From the NCBI GenBank assembly GCA_032718865.1, contig JALUTQ010000007.1, positions 124,001 to 188,000 on the forward strand: 64,000 bases of DNA, written 5' to 3'. A program made the translations under genes and the position numbers. Positions 1-9,140 of the stretch are shown piece by piece. Position 1 is the stretch's first letter. Each line of letters starts with the position of its first letter. The notes beneath the pieces are model-generated. The model saw nothing but the letters and a program-made list of their open reading frames with translations, was not told where the DNA came from and did no database searches. The stretch comes from Tilletia caries. Taxonomy: Eukaryota; Basidiomycota; Exobasidiomycetes; Tilletiales; Tilletiaceae.

Positions 1-1434
1 ACCAGATCGGGAGTTATGCGCGGTCTGATGGCTGGCCCACTGCTGCGTCCTTTTGAGTCCGGAGTGAATGAAGTGGTAGTCCATGTATGTCTCTTCGAGG
101 AGGTATCGGGCCTGCTCCCAACGCTGCGGAGTCTCCATTGTGAAGGGGTTGAGTGAGGGATTAAAGAGGCCTTTGCTGACATCGTACTGGTTATAGCCTT
201 TGCCATGATTTTTCTTGAGGGTGAAAATCTCCATGACTTCCCAAGTCGGGACCATCAAGCTTTCGTACAGGTGCTGATGATAGAGGTCGTCCGCCTTGAC
301 ATCGCCGGACCAGGTGTAACCATCTAAGTGGTCACGATCGTAGTGCCGCTCCGAAATGTATGCAATGGTTGCCAGCCAGAGTCCTTGGAAGTCACCTCCG
401 AAGTGAGGCAAGATCCGCTTCATGAGCTCGTCGTTTGTCTTCTTGAGCACTTCCAAAGCGGTGTTAGTCGTGACAGAGACTGTGACGAGATCGCGCTGGC
501 CCATTCCGTACTTGGCCCAAAGCTTGTGTATGAATGACCGGTTTTCCCGAATGTCGTCGAGGAAGATGAGAACATCCATGATCATCTCGTCGGTGGTGTC
601 TACCACATCGAAGTCGATCTCGGCGACAGACACTGCTGTTTCTGGTCCGTTGCGAGGCTGCTCGAGGTGGATCACGGCAGGCTCTTGATCGTCGTTGTCC
701 TGAGTGTCGGCATCGTCGGTTGTGAAGTCGGCCAGGGTGGCGAAGCGGTTCGAAGCTGGCTGGTCGCGAGTTTTGGGCTTACTGTTAGCGCTGAGCTTGC
801 GGAGTAAGGCTGCTTCGCGGGCCTCATGGAGAATGCTGCCGACCTGACGGAGGACGTCAATGAAATATTCGTGGGTGTAGGTGGACAGGTCGGGGTCGGG
901 CAAGTAGCGCTTGAGCGTAGAGAGACGCAAACCGATGCAGCGCCGGATGAGTTGCAGAAGCTCGATTGGGATTTCCACTTCCTTCTCGACCAAGAATTCG
1001 GCAATTTCGACGTACTGGTGGACTCTGATGATGTAGCTCCCGGGTTGCACCTCGGCTAGTGGGACAGCAGCAACGGATGACCTGACTTCGCCGGTTTGCA
1101 CCTCGCCTTGAGCGGGGGTAGCGACGGACGGCTTGGCATCGTCGTGGACGTCGTCGTTCGCATCACCGGCGTCGTCTTCCTGGCCGTCGGCACCTTCCTC
1201 TTTCTGGCGCTGGAGCTTCTTGTTGGCTTTCTTCTTTGCGTTCCTTTTTGCGTTCTTCTTTGCGTGCTTTGCGGTCTTGATGATCCCGCCATCTTGGCCG
1301 GCGAGAAGGGGATGGGCGGAGACATCGAAGTTGGTGAGCGGATAGCCGGCCTGAACTGCCGCGCGGGCGAGCCAACTGGAAATGGTAGAAGTGTCCGCCT
1401 TGCTCTGATGATATCGCGAACGCACGAGAGGCAT
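1..1434 (-). CDS. DUF6604 domain protein, 3' end outside window
   Basis: The minus frame is open from an ATG at 1434 to the window edge (478 codons) with no intron seen. The first residues, MPLVRSRYHQSKADT followed by SSWLARAA and AGYPLT, match the start of the fungal DUF6604 family (Tyr-rich start, then a WLA..A motif and a Gly-Tyr-Pro). A Lys-rich basic stretch of about 30 residues follows (residues ~50-80, many AKK and KKA). Next comes a region typical of the family: YIIRVHQYVEIAEFLVEKE, then IRRCIGLR and a YF.DVL helix. The function of DUF6604 is not known to me; some members carry ankyrin repeats further on, and here the C-terminus lies outside the window. The family assignment is by eye and fairly sure; no biochemical role should be inferred. 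Confidence 0.75.
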   Translation of the reverse strand, partial: MPLVRSRYHQSKADTSTISSWLARAAVQAGYPLTNFDVSAHPLLAGQDGGIIKTAKHAKKNAKRNAKKKANKKLQRQKEEGADGQEDDAGDANDDVHDDAKPSVATPAQGEVQTGEVRSSVAAVPLAEVQPGSYIIRVHQYVEIAEFLVEKEVEIPIELLQLIRRCIGLRLSTLKRYLPDPDLSTYTHEYFIDVLRQVGSILHEAREAALLRKLSANSKPKTRDQPASNRFATLADFTTDDADTQDNDDQEPAVIHLEQPRNGPETAVSVAEIDFDVVDTTDEMIMDVLIFLDDIRENRSFIHKLWAKYGMGQRDLVTVSVTTNTALEVLKKTNDELMKRILPHFGGDFQGLWLATIAYISERHYDRDHLDGYTWSGDVKADDLYHQHLYESLMVPTWEVMEIFTLKKNHGKGYNQYDVSKGLFNPSLNPFTMETPQRWEQARYLLEETYMDYHFIHSGLKRTQQWASHQTAHNSRSG

Positions 1435-1880
1435 CGTGTCGGACCGGCGCGGCAGAAGTATGAGCGCTTGACCGAGCAAGAATTAAGTGTTGGCTGGCTG
1501 GCGCGAGCGACTCTGGAAGGGAGAATCAGGGAGTGTTCAGCAGCAGCAGCTTCGGCCCACCAGCGCCCAGCACCGCGCACTCACTTATTCGCCCACCGTT
1601 CTCTCTGACCGTGAGCTCCTTCCCCACCGTTGACCTTCGCTTTTGCTCGGCGGTGAGCTGGGTCGAGGATCGACATTCGACACCCGAAACTGGCGCGACA
1701 CGAAGCTGCCCAGCGATTCATGCCGCATGCGGGGGAAAGGACAAACGAAGGGGATGGTGACTTGCGTCACGTGCACTGGTTCACAACGCACCGACGTCAG
1801 CCTTTTGGAAGATTCCTTCTGACCAGTGGCCACCACAACCCACAGCACGCAAAAGGGCCCACCAAACCCCATAAGTAACC
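1435..1880. promoter_or_regulatory. Shared divergent promoter region
   Basis: About 450 bp separate the DUF6604 gene (minus) from the cyclophilin gene (plus). I see no reading frame of interest and no clear TATA box. Because the two genes diverge, this stretch must hold both promoters. That is inferred from layout only. Confidence 0.4.
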
Positions 1881-2742
1881 ATGGCACTCGTACAAAAGCA
1901 GGAAGAAGGATCTGGTGCGTAGATAAAATAGCAGTCCTCGCTCATGTGTAAGGGCAGGCAGAGAAAAAAAAGCTCACTCCTTCTTTCCTTTCCAAATCGA
2001 ACGGGCAAAAATTCCAGTCATCCTCCAGACTTCGATGGGAGCCATCACCGTCGAGCTCTACTGGAGACATGCACCCAGGACCTGTGCGAAGTGAGTCTAT
2101 CTTTTTTCTGTTCACATGTACCACCTTGTGATGGCCTGACCTTTCTGGTTCTGTGGATTCACAGTTTTTACCTGTTGGCGAAGAGGGGATTTTACAATGG
2201 CACGGTACGTTCCTGAAGTCGATCCTTTACTGCACGAGCGAAGCTCACCACGGTCCTTACCTTCGTAATCCACATTCTACATTCCCGCAGATCTTCCACA
2301 GGTAAGCACCCACTTTCCCTCTCCGTTTGCGCGAAATAAGGCAGAAGAGGACTCAACCCCAATTCCCACCCCCTCCAGAATCATCCCCGACTTTATGATC
2401 CAAGGCGGCGACCCCACAGGAACCGGCCGAGGCGGCACCTCCATCTACGCCTCCCCCTTCCCCGACGAGCACCACCCCCAACTCCGCTTCACCGGCGCCG
2501 GCATCCTCGCCATGGCCAACTCAGGCCCCAACACCAACGGCTCCCAATTCTTCCTCACGCTGGCGCCTACGCCCTTTCTGGATCGGAAACATACGATCTT
2601 TGGGAGGGTGAAGGAGGGGATGGGCGTTGTGCAGCGGTTGGGGAGGGTGGGGACGGATGCGGAGGATCGGCCGAGGGAGGAGGTCAAGGTTTTGAAGGCG
2701 GTTGTCGTACCCGCTTCCGACGAGCAGGAGCAGGAGCAATAG
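1881..2742 (+). CDS. PPIL1-type cyclophilin (peptidyl-prolyl isomerase)
   Basis: Peptidyl-prolyl cis-trans isomerase of the single-domain PPIL1/Cyp1 type, which sits in the spliceosome in other eukaryotes. Proposed exons: 1881-1914, 2018-2090, 2165-2204, 2291-2301 and 2379-2742, giving 173 residues. Family landmarks are [14 protein letters not shown] near the start, [37 protein letters not shown] and KHTIFGRV. The catalytic Arg (FHR), Phe and Gln (DFMIQ) and the His of RKHTIFG are present. The Trp that contacts cyclosporin in classical cyclophilins (EWLDGKH) is Phe here (PFLDRKH). Exon 4 is only 11 bases, yet it is needed to link NGT to FHR. The start at 1881 was chosen because splicing 1914 to 2018 restores the residues before TSMG seen in PPIL1 proteins. 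The short Glu/Gln tail at the C-terminus is lineage specific. Confidence 0.88.
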
Positions 2743-3123
2743 ACGAGCGAAGAAAAAGCTTTGGGCATTCAGAGAAGAAAGAGCGACTTTCGTATTTGGT
2801 TTACTAGTGAGGGGAATAGAGTGTATGCACAAATGAGGGGATGGAGCAACGATGTACAGTAGGGTGGGTGGGGAGAGAAGGGTTGAGTTGAAATCGAAAG
2901 AAAGCATCACCGAGTGCGGGTCCAAAGATACCAGAAGAAAGGACGAGCGATGCCGATGGAGAGAGAGAGGGGAGTATGTAATAAAGTTGCTATGTTATCT
3001 TGAAATCCACGCTGGTCTTCTTCTCGAAGACGCGCCTCCGACACGTAAATCCGTTCGCGTCCAGCGCGAGCGGCTGCGTACCGAATCACCGCAAAGCAGA
3101 GCAGGTATGATACCCTCATCCCA

Positions 3124-3967
3124 TCAGTTGACAGGCTTCCACTCGCGCGCATTCGACCCCATATGATCCGCCGCATAAGGATTCGCCGTCTCCTGCCTCT
3201 TCCCCAACCTGACCTGCCTCTTCCTCCAAAACACAACCCCAACAATGATTATCGAGATCAGCCCACCCACGAGTCCGACGACCAGCCCGACGATGAGCTT
3301 GGTGTCCGGTCCTTTATTGTCGGCGCTCTCGCCTGTGCCTGCGGATCCGTCGGAGGAGGTGGACGTTTGGGATGGGGTAACGAAGCCGGGGATGCCAGAT
3401 ATTGTTGGATTGACGTTTCCCGTGCCTGAGGTTCGGCAGAGGGGGTCGAGAAAGGCACCTTTGAGGTACTCCTTTCCGAAGATGTTCTTTAGGGGCTGGT
3501 TGTTCGTGTCGAGCAGAGTGGCCTGTTGGGTTTTCAGACGATCTGTGAGCTTGAGAAAGGGAGGATGCGGTGGGAATGAATGGACTCACGTTGATGAGGA
3601 CACTCCGAATGTCCTGATTGGAGTACTGGCTCCCCAGCGAGTAGTTGAAGAAATAGCCCTTATCGGTGGCCTTATTGAAGAACAACGCACTATTGTCCAA
3701 CCCAATCTGGGCCGAGTAAAACGGCGCGGGCACCACGCGCGAGTTCAGATCCGGCAACTTCGCAATGGTCAAATTGAACGCAGTCGCCGAGGTCGATCCG
3801 TCGAGGACGCCGGTGGTGAGTTGGATGTTGAGCTGCGGGCATCGGTCGGCGGTTACTTTGAAGTCGAAGCCTGCGCTGGCGCGGGAGGTGAAGAGGGCGA
3901 GGAAGGTGGTGGTGAGCAGGAGGGCGGATGGCGAGGAGGGCCGTGATGGTGAGAGTGAGAAGCGCAT
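3124..3967 (-). CDS. Secreted/type I membrane protein of unknown function
   Basis: Two exons, 3967-3590 and 3522-3124, joined by a GT-AG intron, encode 258 residues. The N-terminus is a convincing signal peptide: Arg, then a hydrophobic stretch with ALLLTTTFLALF and a cut site after ASA. The middle has several N-glycosylation sequons (NLT, NYS) and a single CRTSGTG cysteine region. A Ser/Thr/Gly-rich stalk (SQTSTSSDGSAGTGES) leads to one transmembrane segment (KLIVGLVVGLVGGLISIIIV) and a short basic tail beginning FWRKRQVRLGKR. This is the layout of a single-pass plasma-membrane or cell-wall sensor, but I do not recognise the extracellular domain. The start at 3967 is favoured by the signal peptide directly behind it. 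Repeat X begins about 300 bp upstream. Confidence 0.72.
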
Positions 3968-4265
3968 GGTCTCTTGTGTGTGTCTGTGTCTGTGTGAGAG
4001 TGTGGGAGTGGGAAGGAGAGTGAGTGGAAAGTGGCTGTGGTCGTGGTCTTCGTCTTCGTCCTCGTCGAGCTCGACAGCGTGCTTCTTGCTTCGTTACTTC
4101 CAGCTGGGTGAGCTTTGTTTGTGGGTGAGCAAACCAGCCGCCGGATCCAATTTGGCGAAGATCGACGGCTTCAGGCACTGCACCAGTGTTCTTTCCAGGC
4201 ACGAGCCGCATGCCGCATGAATACAGAATAGCCGAGATTCCAATCATCCAATCGAATTTTCGAAA

Positions 4266-4971
4266 ATTCCACTTTCCCCTAACTTTAGTTAAGGGGTTAT
4301 AGGGCGGCTCCCGCCTTACGGCCGTAAGCTTTTTGCCATTCAGGCTCGTAGTTTGGGACTTTTCTTCGCAACTACCAACACAACACACCATTCTGAATCA
4401 GTAGACCCTTGACCAAATCTAGTCCTGCAACTTCTGGCACAGGTTTCGTGGTTGTAGCATCAGAATTGACTGATCTGTCCTTGAGCCAAAGTTTGGTTTT
4501 CCTTACATAAGCACAGAGTGCAGAAATCTTGCATACGTAATCAGTTCATTTCGACACTCGACAGACGACAACCAACACCGCCAGCCTTTCTTCACGCTTC
4601 CATCGAAGCCCGACAAGCATCATGCAAATTGAACAATCCCCCTCGATTTCTTTTTAACCGTTCTCTGCTCACCAAGGTTCAAGTTAATGATGCTCACCGC
4701 TGTTTTGCTTTTTCTTGCTTGACCTGATGGCTGATACCACTTACCCATACCAGTCTCTGCTTTGTTCCCATTCTGAGTCCGGCCCAGCAGTCAGCACTCC
4801 CGAATTGTCATCCAAGGTGAGCCTCGTGTTTATACGCGCATCTGCATCAGGTGCTCCGGGTTAGGTCCTTACTCACCCATTCGTTTTTCAGCTCTCTGCT
4901 CTTATGAATCCGGTCGACGTCGTCAAGATGAGTAGACTGACTTTCCTCACTCACCATGCCCCATCGGACAG
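4266..4971. repeat. Repeat X, undisturbed copy
   Basis: About 700 bp running from CCCCTAACTTTAGTTAAGGG to ATGCCCCATCGG. It is almost identical (about four differences seen) to the two pieces at 55895-56173 and 62474-62895 joined together. It has no convincing coding frame. The left end is a small palindrome (CCCCTAAC...GTTAAGGGG). This copy lacks the copia insertion and so serves as the empty site. The class of X (solo LTR, SINE-like or other) is not clear. Both copies lie upstream of minus-strand genes. Confidence 0.8.
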
Positions 4972-5362
4972 CTCTCTCCCTCGACAAAGCCGCTGCCAAG
5001 GTTGCTCCCAAAGCACACCACCTCGTCATCTCCAACCCCGTCAACTCCACCGTGCCCATCGTCGCCGAGGTCTTCAAGTCTTTACGACCCCAAGCGGTGG
5101 GTTTTCCCCCCGACCCCCTCTCCTTCTTCTAACGGCTCTGACGCTTCATGAGTTAAAATGGTGCTCATCACTGCATATCTTCGTACAGTCTGTTCTGTGT
5201 CACGGGTCACCACCTTTGACATCACACGCGCCTCCACCTTCCACTTCGACATTGCCAACGTCAAGCCCGCCGAGGCCAATGTGTCCGTCGTCGGTGGCCA
5301 TCTTCGGCGTTACCATTGTGCTTCTCCTCTCTCAAGTCGCCCAGGGTTCCATACTCCAATAG
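4957..5362 (+). pseudogene. Malate dehydrogenase relic
   Basis: The plus strand reads KVAPKAHHLVISNPVNSTVP followed by IVAEVFK, a hallmark of NAD malate dehydrogenase (the SNPVNSTVPI segment). After a gap and a frame change come pieces resembling VYDPKR, then VTTFDITRASTFHFDIANVK with PAEANVSVVGGH, and after a further frame change GVTIVLLLSQ. These match consecutive MDH blocks (LFGVTTLDVVRA..., VPVVGGHSG.TI.PLLSQ). At least two frame breaks, and the absence of the N-terminal Rossmann region and the C-terminal part, show a dead fragment. It starts at the edge of repeat X, so X or its insertion may have removed the upstream part. A functional MDH must lie elsewhere. Confidence 0.7.
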
Positions 5363-5374
5363 TATGTTCAACAC

Positions 5375-5426
5375 TGGACCTGACCTGACCTGACGGCTGA
5401 CCTGACCTGACCTGACCTGATCTGAC
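5375..5426. repeat. Short tandem repeat CCTGA/CTGAC
   Basis: About ten imperfect copies of the five-base unit CCTGA directly follow the MDH relic. Simple-sequence repeat; no function visible. Confidence 0.85.
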
Positions 5427-7826
5427 TTTCTTTCTGCTGTGCTCTTGCCTCTTCTATATTCCCTTACCTTCGCATCAAGCTCTGTTGGCATTCCTTTGCC
5501 CATTCGTCTCCGGTCTCAGCCTTCACCCGTCTTCTACGTCCCTTCCGTCTGCTTCCCCGGCCGCTTATGTTTCCTATCCCCTAACCTCTCCTTCTGCATT
5601 AGCCTCACGCTTTTTTCTCCTCAGTCTTTTAATCTTATCTTCATTGCGCTCGCAGCTATTCTCCGTCTTGTTTGTCAATTGTCGCTCTCTGCGCGAAGCC
5701 ATCATATGACATATCATTCTTTGCTTTCTGCTTCCTTGGTAGATACAGCCGTGCGGGATGATTACGTGTGTGAAGTTCCTCAATCCCTTTTTCACGCAAG
5801 TTTGATCAACATTCAAAATGTTACATGGACAATGATATAGATGCTCGTAGCTACGATCGCAAGTCGCAGCCGCATGGCGAAGCAGACGAAGGGTAGCGAA
5901 GCTACCTTGAGCTTCTGCGTAGCCGTGCTGGGCTGAGATTTGGTGACCTTTCTGATACAAAAGATTCGCGAAAAGGGGAGGGGGAGAGGACGCCCCCAGT
6001 CACGTCTTCGCACATCTCTACCAGGTCATACGGGTCTGAGGTCTACATTGAGTCTGAGGGACACCCTGGTCTCTGGGCTTCAGCCAGGTCACTATGGTTC
6101 CAAGGCGTAAGTTGCTGCTACTTAACTTTGTTGACTAAGTCTGTATTTAAATCCCACTCCCAGCCCCCAGCGACCTGTTATTCAACAAGGCGAAAAAGTT
6201 AGGGGAACACTCTGGTAAGGTACGCACCCAGGTCAGGAATTGACGTTTGCGGGGAAGGATGGGAGGACAAGCAGACCGCGACCATCTGCCATCTGGAGGA
6301 AGTTCATCGGCGACGGCGACAGCGACGGCGACGACGGCGGCGGTGACAATTGACAGCGCGGACGACTGCGCTCGACTTTGTGGCTTCATCTGCTGACTGC
6401 TGGCCCAGAGAAGTGGCCGGTCCACCTTTCCTCGCCGCGATGGGAAGGCACTTGCTGCCTGCTGGAACATTTCAACATCTTCAACATCCGTCCAATGAGC
6501 ATCTCATGGACAAGGTTGACTCGGACGCCAGACTTGTTCGTCCAACTCAAAGACGCGCAAGAGGAGCACAAGCAAGCGCCAAGCTCAACCATCACGTTGA
6601 AGAATGAGGACGGCCGAAGCGCGGTGTGATCGACTTCTCAAAGCAGGCCCCATAATCAACCTCGTCGGCTTCTTGCGACTTGCACCCCGTGCGAGCCCGG
6701 CTCTCATCCCATCTCCGGCGAAGACGGGAGGGTCGGAAGCTTCCACACGATCAGGTAAGCACTCAATGCGACCCAGTTCTCCCAGCTGACTCTTTGCTGG
6801 TCGGACCTCCTGGCAGGAGACGGTACACGGGAATATGCTACGCGCGTTCAAGGAGGGGTTCAAGATCCTCTGAGGATCAAACGTTGTTGCTCGCTCGTCC
6901 AGCACCCGCGAAAGGTCAAGCGGCCCTCGTGTTCCACCCTGTACGATCTTCGGCTCCAGATTGGAATGCATATGATTTCTCCTAGGATGCGCGGGATTCG
7001 ATTGCTGTCGGAGGTTGCGGGACAATACAAGAAGAGAACGAGGATGGAAAGGCGAAAGGATCCTGTTGCTGGCGCTGCGAAAGATCACGGGCAAAAACCT
7101 GGTTCAAACAGGAAGTCTGACCGTCTGACTCCCTAGCCGCTCTTTCGAGTCTCGGAAGGCCCAGCAGTAGAAGCTGAAAGGGCATCCACCGCGTCACACT
7201 TTGCTTCCAAGTCGGCCAAATTCTGCGCCCGCCAGGTCCCGCCCCCACATCTGTGAAGCATCGCGCAGGGATAGCAGATGATTGCCCGCCGATGGGCCCC
7301 TCCCCTGTGCGAGGTCGGCGCGAGGTGAGCTCGCGGTTCCCTTTGTCCTTCGCATGTGTTGGTTCCTCGGCGTTTAGAAGAGTGTTGCCTCGTTCACTGG
7401 ATTGCTCGTAAGTCGTAATTAGCAGCAGCGTCAACTGAGTTCCGTGCATCATTGATGCACATGTCTGTAAGACCCTGACGCTGTGGGTCTGGCCCGCCTG
7501 TCAGTCTGTACCCTGTCCCATATGTAATCAGAAATGTGGCTCAGCACGCGCTACCCGCCAGCCCATCATTGCCCGGAGTAGCTACGTCCACGGACGATGG
7601 GAGAGCAGCGCTTGGAAAGAGCCGTGGTCGTGCCACGAGGAGCCGCTTGGGAGGGACAGTATGGCACTCACAGCAGGCGGGGCGGAGAGAGCCACCCCCA
7701 CGAAGGGCAGGTCTAAACTCCTACAGACATTGTACCGGGGGCGAAACATAAAAGAGACAAGAGAGAAAGAGCAGACATTAGACAGATTGACAACAGAAGA
7801 ACAACGGAAGAGGGGGGGGGGGGGGT
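5427..7826. other. Gene-poor stretch between MDH relic and DIRS-like element
   Basis: Pyrimidine-rich sequence at 5430-5700, then about 2 kb with only short frames on both strands that show no family motif. A GCGACGG trinucleotide-like run lies near 6310-6345. The last ~350 bp (7450-7826), ending in a run of 14 or more G at about 7811-7826, is probably the 3' non-coding end of the retrotransposon, but I could not find the split terminal repeats expected of this class. Confidence 0.5.
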
Positions 7827-9140
7827 TCAGGAGGGGGCGCGGTTCTGAGCTGCTGCGGGGCCCAGGCGCTGCTGAAGAGGAGCTAGACCCCGAACCGGAT
7901 CACGAAGGTACACTTTGAAAGAGTCGGAGGCCCAGCCGCCCAGCAGCTTGATTTCCTCCACAGATGCACCGGCGTGCCAGTAGTAGGTCGCGGCGCCAAT
8001 CCGAAAGGAGTGGCCTGAAAAGGAGGGCCTGCCCGCTTGCCGCAGCGCGTCTGCAAACGTATTCAGCATAGCCACCTTAGATAGCGGCGTCATGCGGAAC
8101 CCCGAGCCCGCGCGGACCTTGTAAGCAAAGAGGGGTGTGAGAGCGGAATTGAGACTAGGAACAGAGTTGAGAGACAGGTGCCAAAGTAAAGCTTGAATCG
8201 GGTCTAGCTCAGCAGCTTGGGAGCTCAGGACTTTGGTCATGCCCTCCGCGCGCGTCGTCTTAGTCCAGGGCAGGTGGACTCCCAGAGCTTGGGCACCCGA
8301 AGGGAGCGTCTGAACTGGGCTCACCGCAGAGCGGGTAACATGCCGGGCAGGGTTGAAATAGGTAGCCGAGGGAACCGTCGTCTCACCGAGACGGCACGCA
8401 GACCAGAAAGACATGAGAGCACAAGCCCACACTGCGGCATGCAGGGGGTTGTTAGTGGGGTCGAGAAATAGCCGCGCCGAGAAGAGATCCGCAAGCTCCA
8501 CAGGAGGTCGCAACGGAAGCTTGGCTGAAGCTAATTTGCCCACCCCCTGTAATGCACGATCGATTAAGCCAAAGCGCCGCCACTGCACTCCCCACGTCTC
8601 GTGCCAGGCGGCAAGGGCGGCGAGATGGTTGCCTACCGTCTTTCTCGAGCGAGAGCCAGCTTGAGCGCAGACAAAGGCCAGGAGCAGATCTTCCGAGATT
8701 GGGAACACCTGCCGCACCGAGAGGCCGATATCGAAACAGAAGCGCAGGAAAACACCCAAGCTGTAGCCGTAGTTTGTACGCGTAGATGGCTCCAGCGCCG
8801 CTTGAAGTGTGTGAGCAACAATGAGATTGAGATGTGTGGAAACGGGAAGGGGAGAGCCAGAAGAGAGAAGCAGAGTGGGACTGGGCGCCAGGCCAGGTCT
8901 CCACTTGAGAAGTCGTTCGGAAGCCGGGACATTTGGAAACAGAGAGAGCCGCAAGCTGGCCTCGTCCGACGAGAAGACGGAGGGGCCGAGGGGTGGCGGG
9001 AAAGCGGAGGGGATGTTCATGTCGGCATCAGTGCCTCCCCCGAAGCTGCCGAGTTGAACCTTGCCCCGTCCTGCATTCAGCCGCCTGTGTTCCTTCAGGA
9101 CGTAGTCAATGAGGGAAACAACATCGAGATAGGGAGACAC
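7827..9140 (-). CDS. Tyrosine recombinase of the DIRS-like element
   Basis: A 437-codon frame related to the phage-integrase fold used by DIRS/Ngaro and Crypton elements to insert circular DNA. The catalytic C-terminus is clear: an Arg in CRLGETTVP (about residue 250), then FSGHSFRIGAATYYW (the H-x-x-R pair), a Trp in LLGGWAS and the nucleophile Tyr in DSFKVYLRDP. The N-terminal part has the SAM-like core-binding look (SLGVFLRFCFDIGLSV). The annotated upstream limit is a GTG; the true start may be a later Met (near DADMNIPSA) or a frameshift from the preceding frame, since the two overlap by 46 bp. No frame break seen. Confidence 0.82.
   Translation of the reverse strand: MSPYLDVVSLIDYVLKEHRRLNAGRGKVQLGSFGGGTDADMNIPSAFPPPLGPSVFSSDEASLRLSLFPNVPASERLLKWRPGLAPSPTLLLSSGSPLPVSTHLNLIVAHTLQAALEPSTRTNYGYSLGVFLRFCFDIGLSVRQVFPISEDLLLAFVCAQAGSRSRKTVGNHLAALAAWHETWGVQWRRFGLIDRALQGVGKLASAKLPLRPPVELADLFSARLFLDPTNNPLHAAVWACALMSFWSACRLGETTVPSATYFNPARHVTRSAVSPVQTLPSGAQALGVHLPWTKTTRAEGMTKVLSSQAAELDPIQALLWHLSLNSVPSLNSALTPLFAYKVRAGSGFRMTPLSKVAMLNTFADALRQAGRPSFSGHSFRIGAATYYWHAGASVEEIKLLGGWASDSFKVYLRDPVRGLAPLQQRLGPAAAQNRAPS

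Noticed and set aside
3245..3946. 233-codon plus-strand frame
   Set aside because: Antisense to the signal-peptide protein gene, whose frame shows clear biological features.
3690..4391. 233-codon minus frame running from repeat X into the membrane-protein gene
   Set aside because: Starts inside repeat X and reads the real gene in the wrong frame; its first 39 codons recur only because X recurs at 55.9 kb.
6585..7094. 169-codon minus frame
   Set aside because: No recognisable motif; composition resembles non-coding sequence and the plus strand also has frames there.
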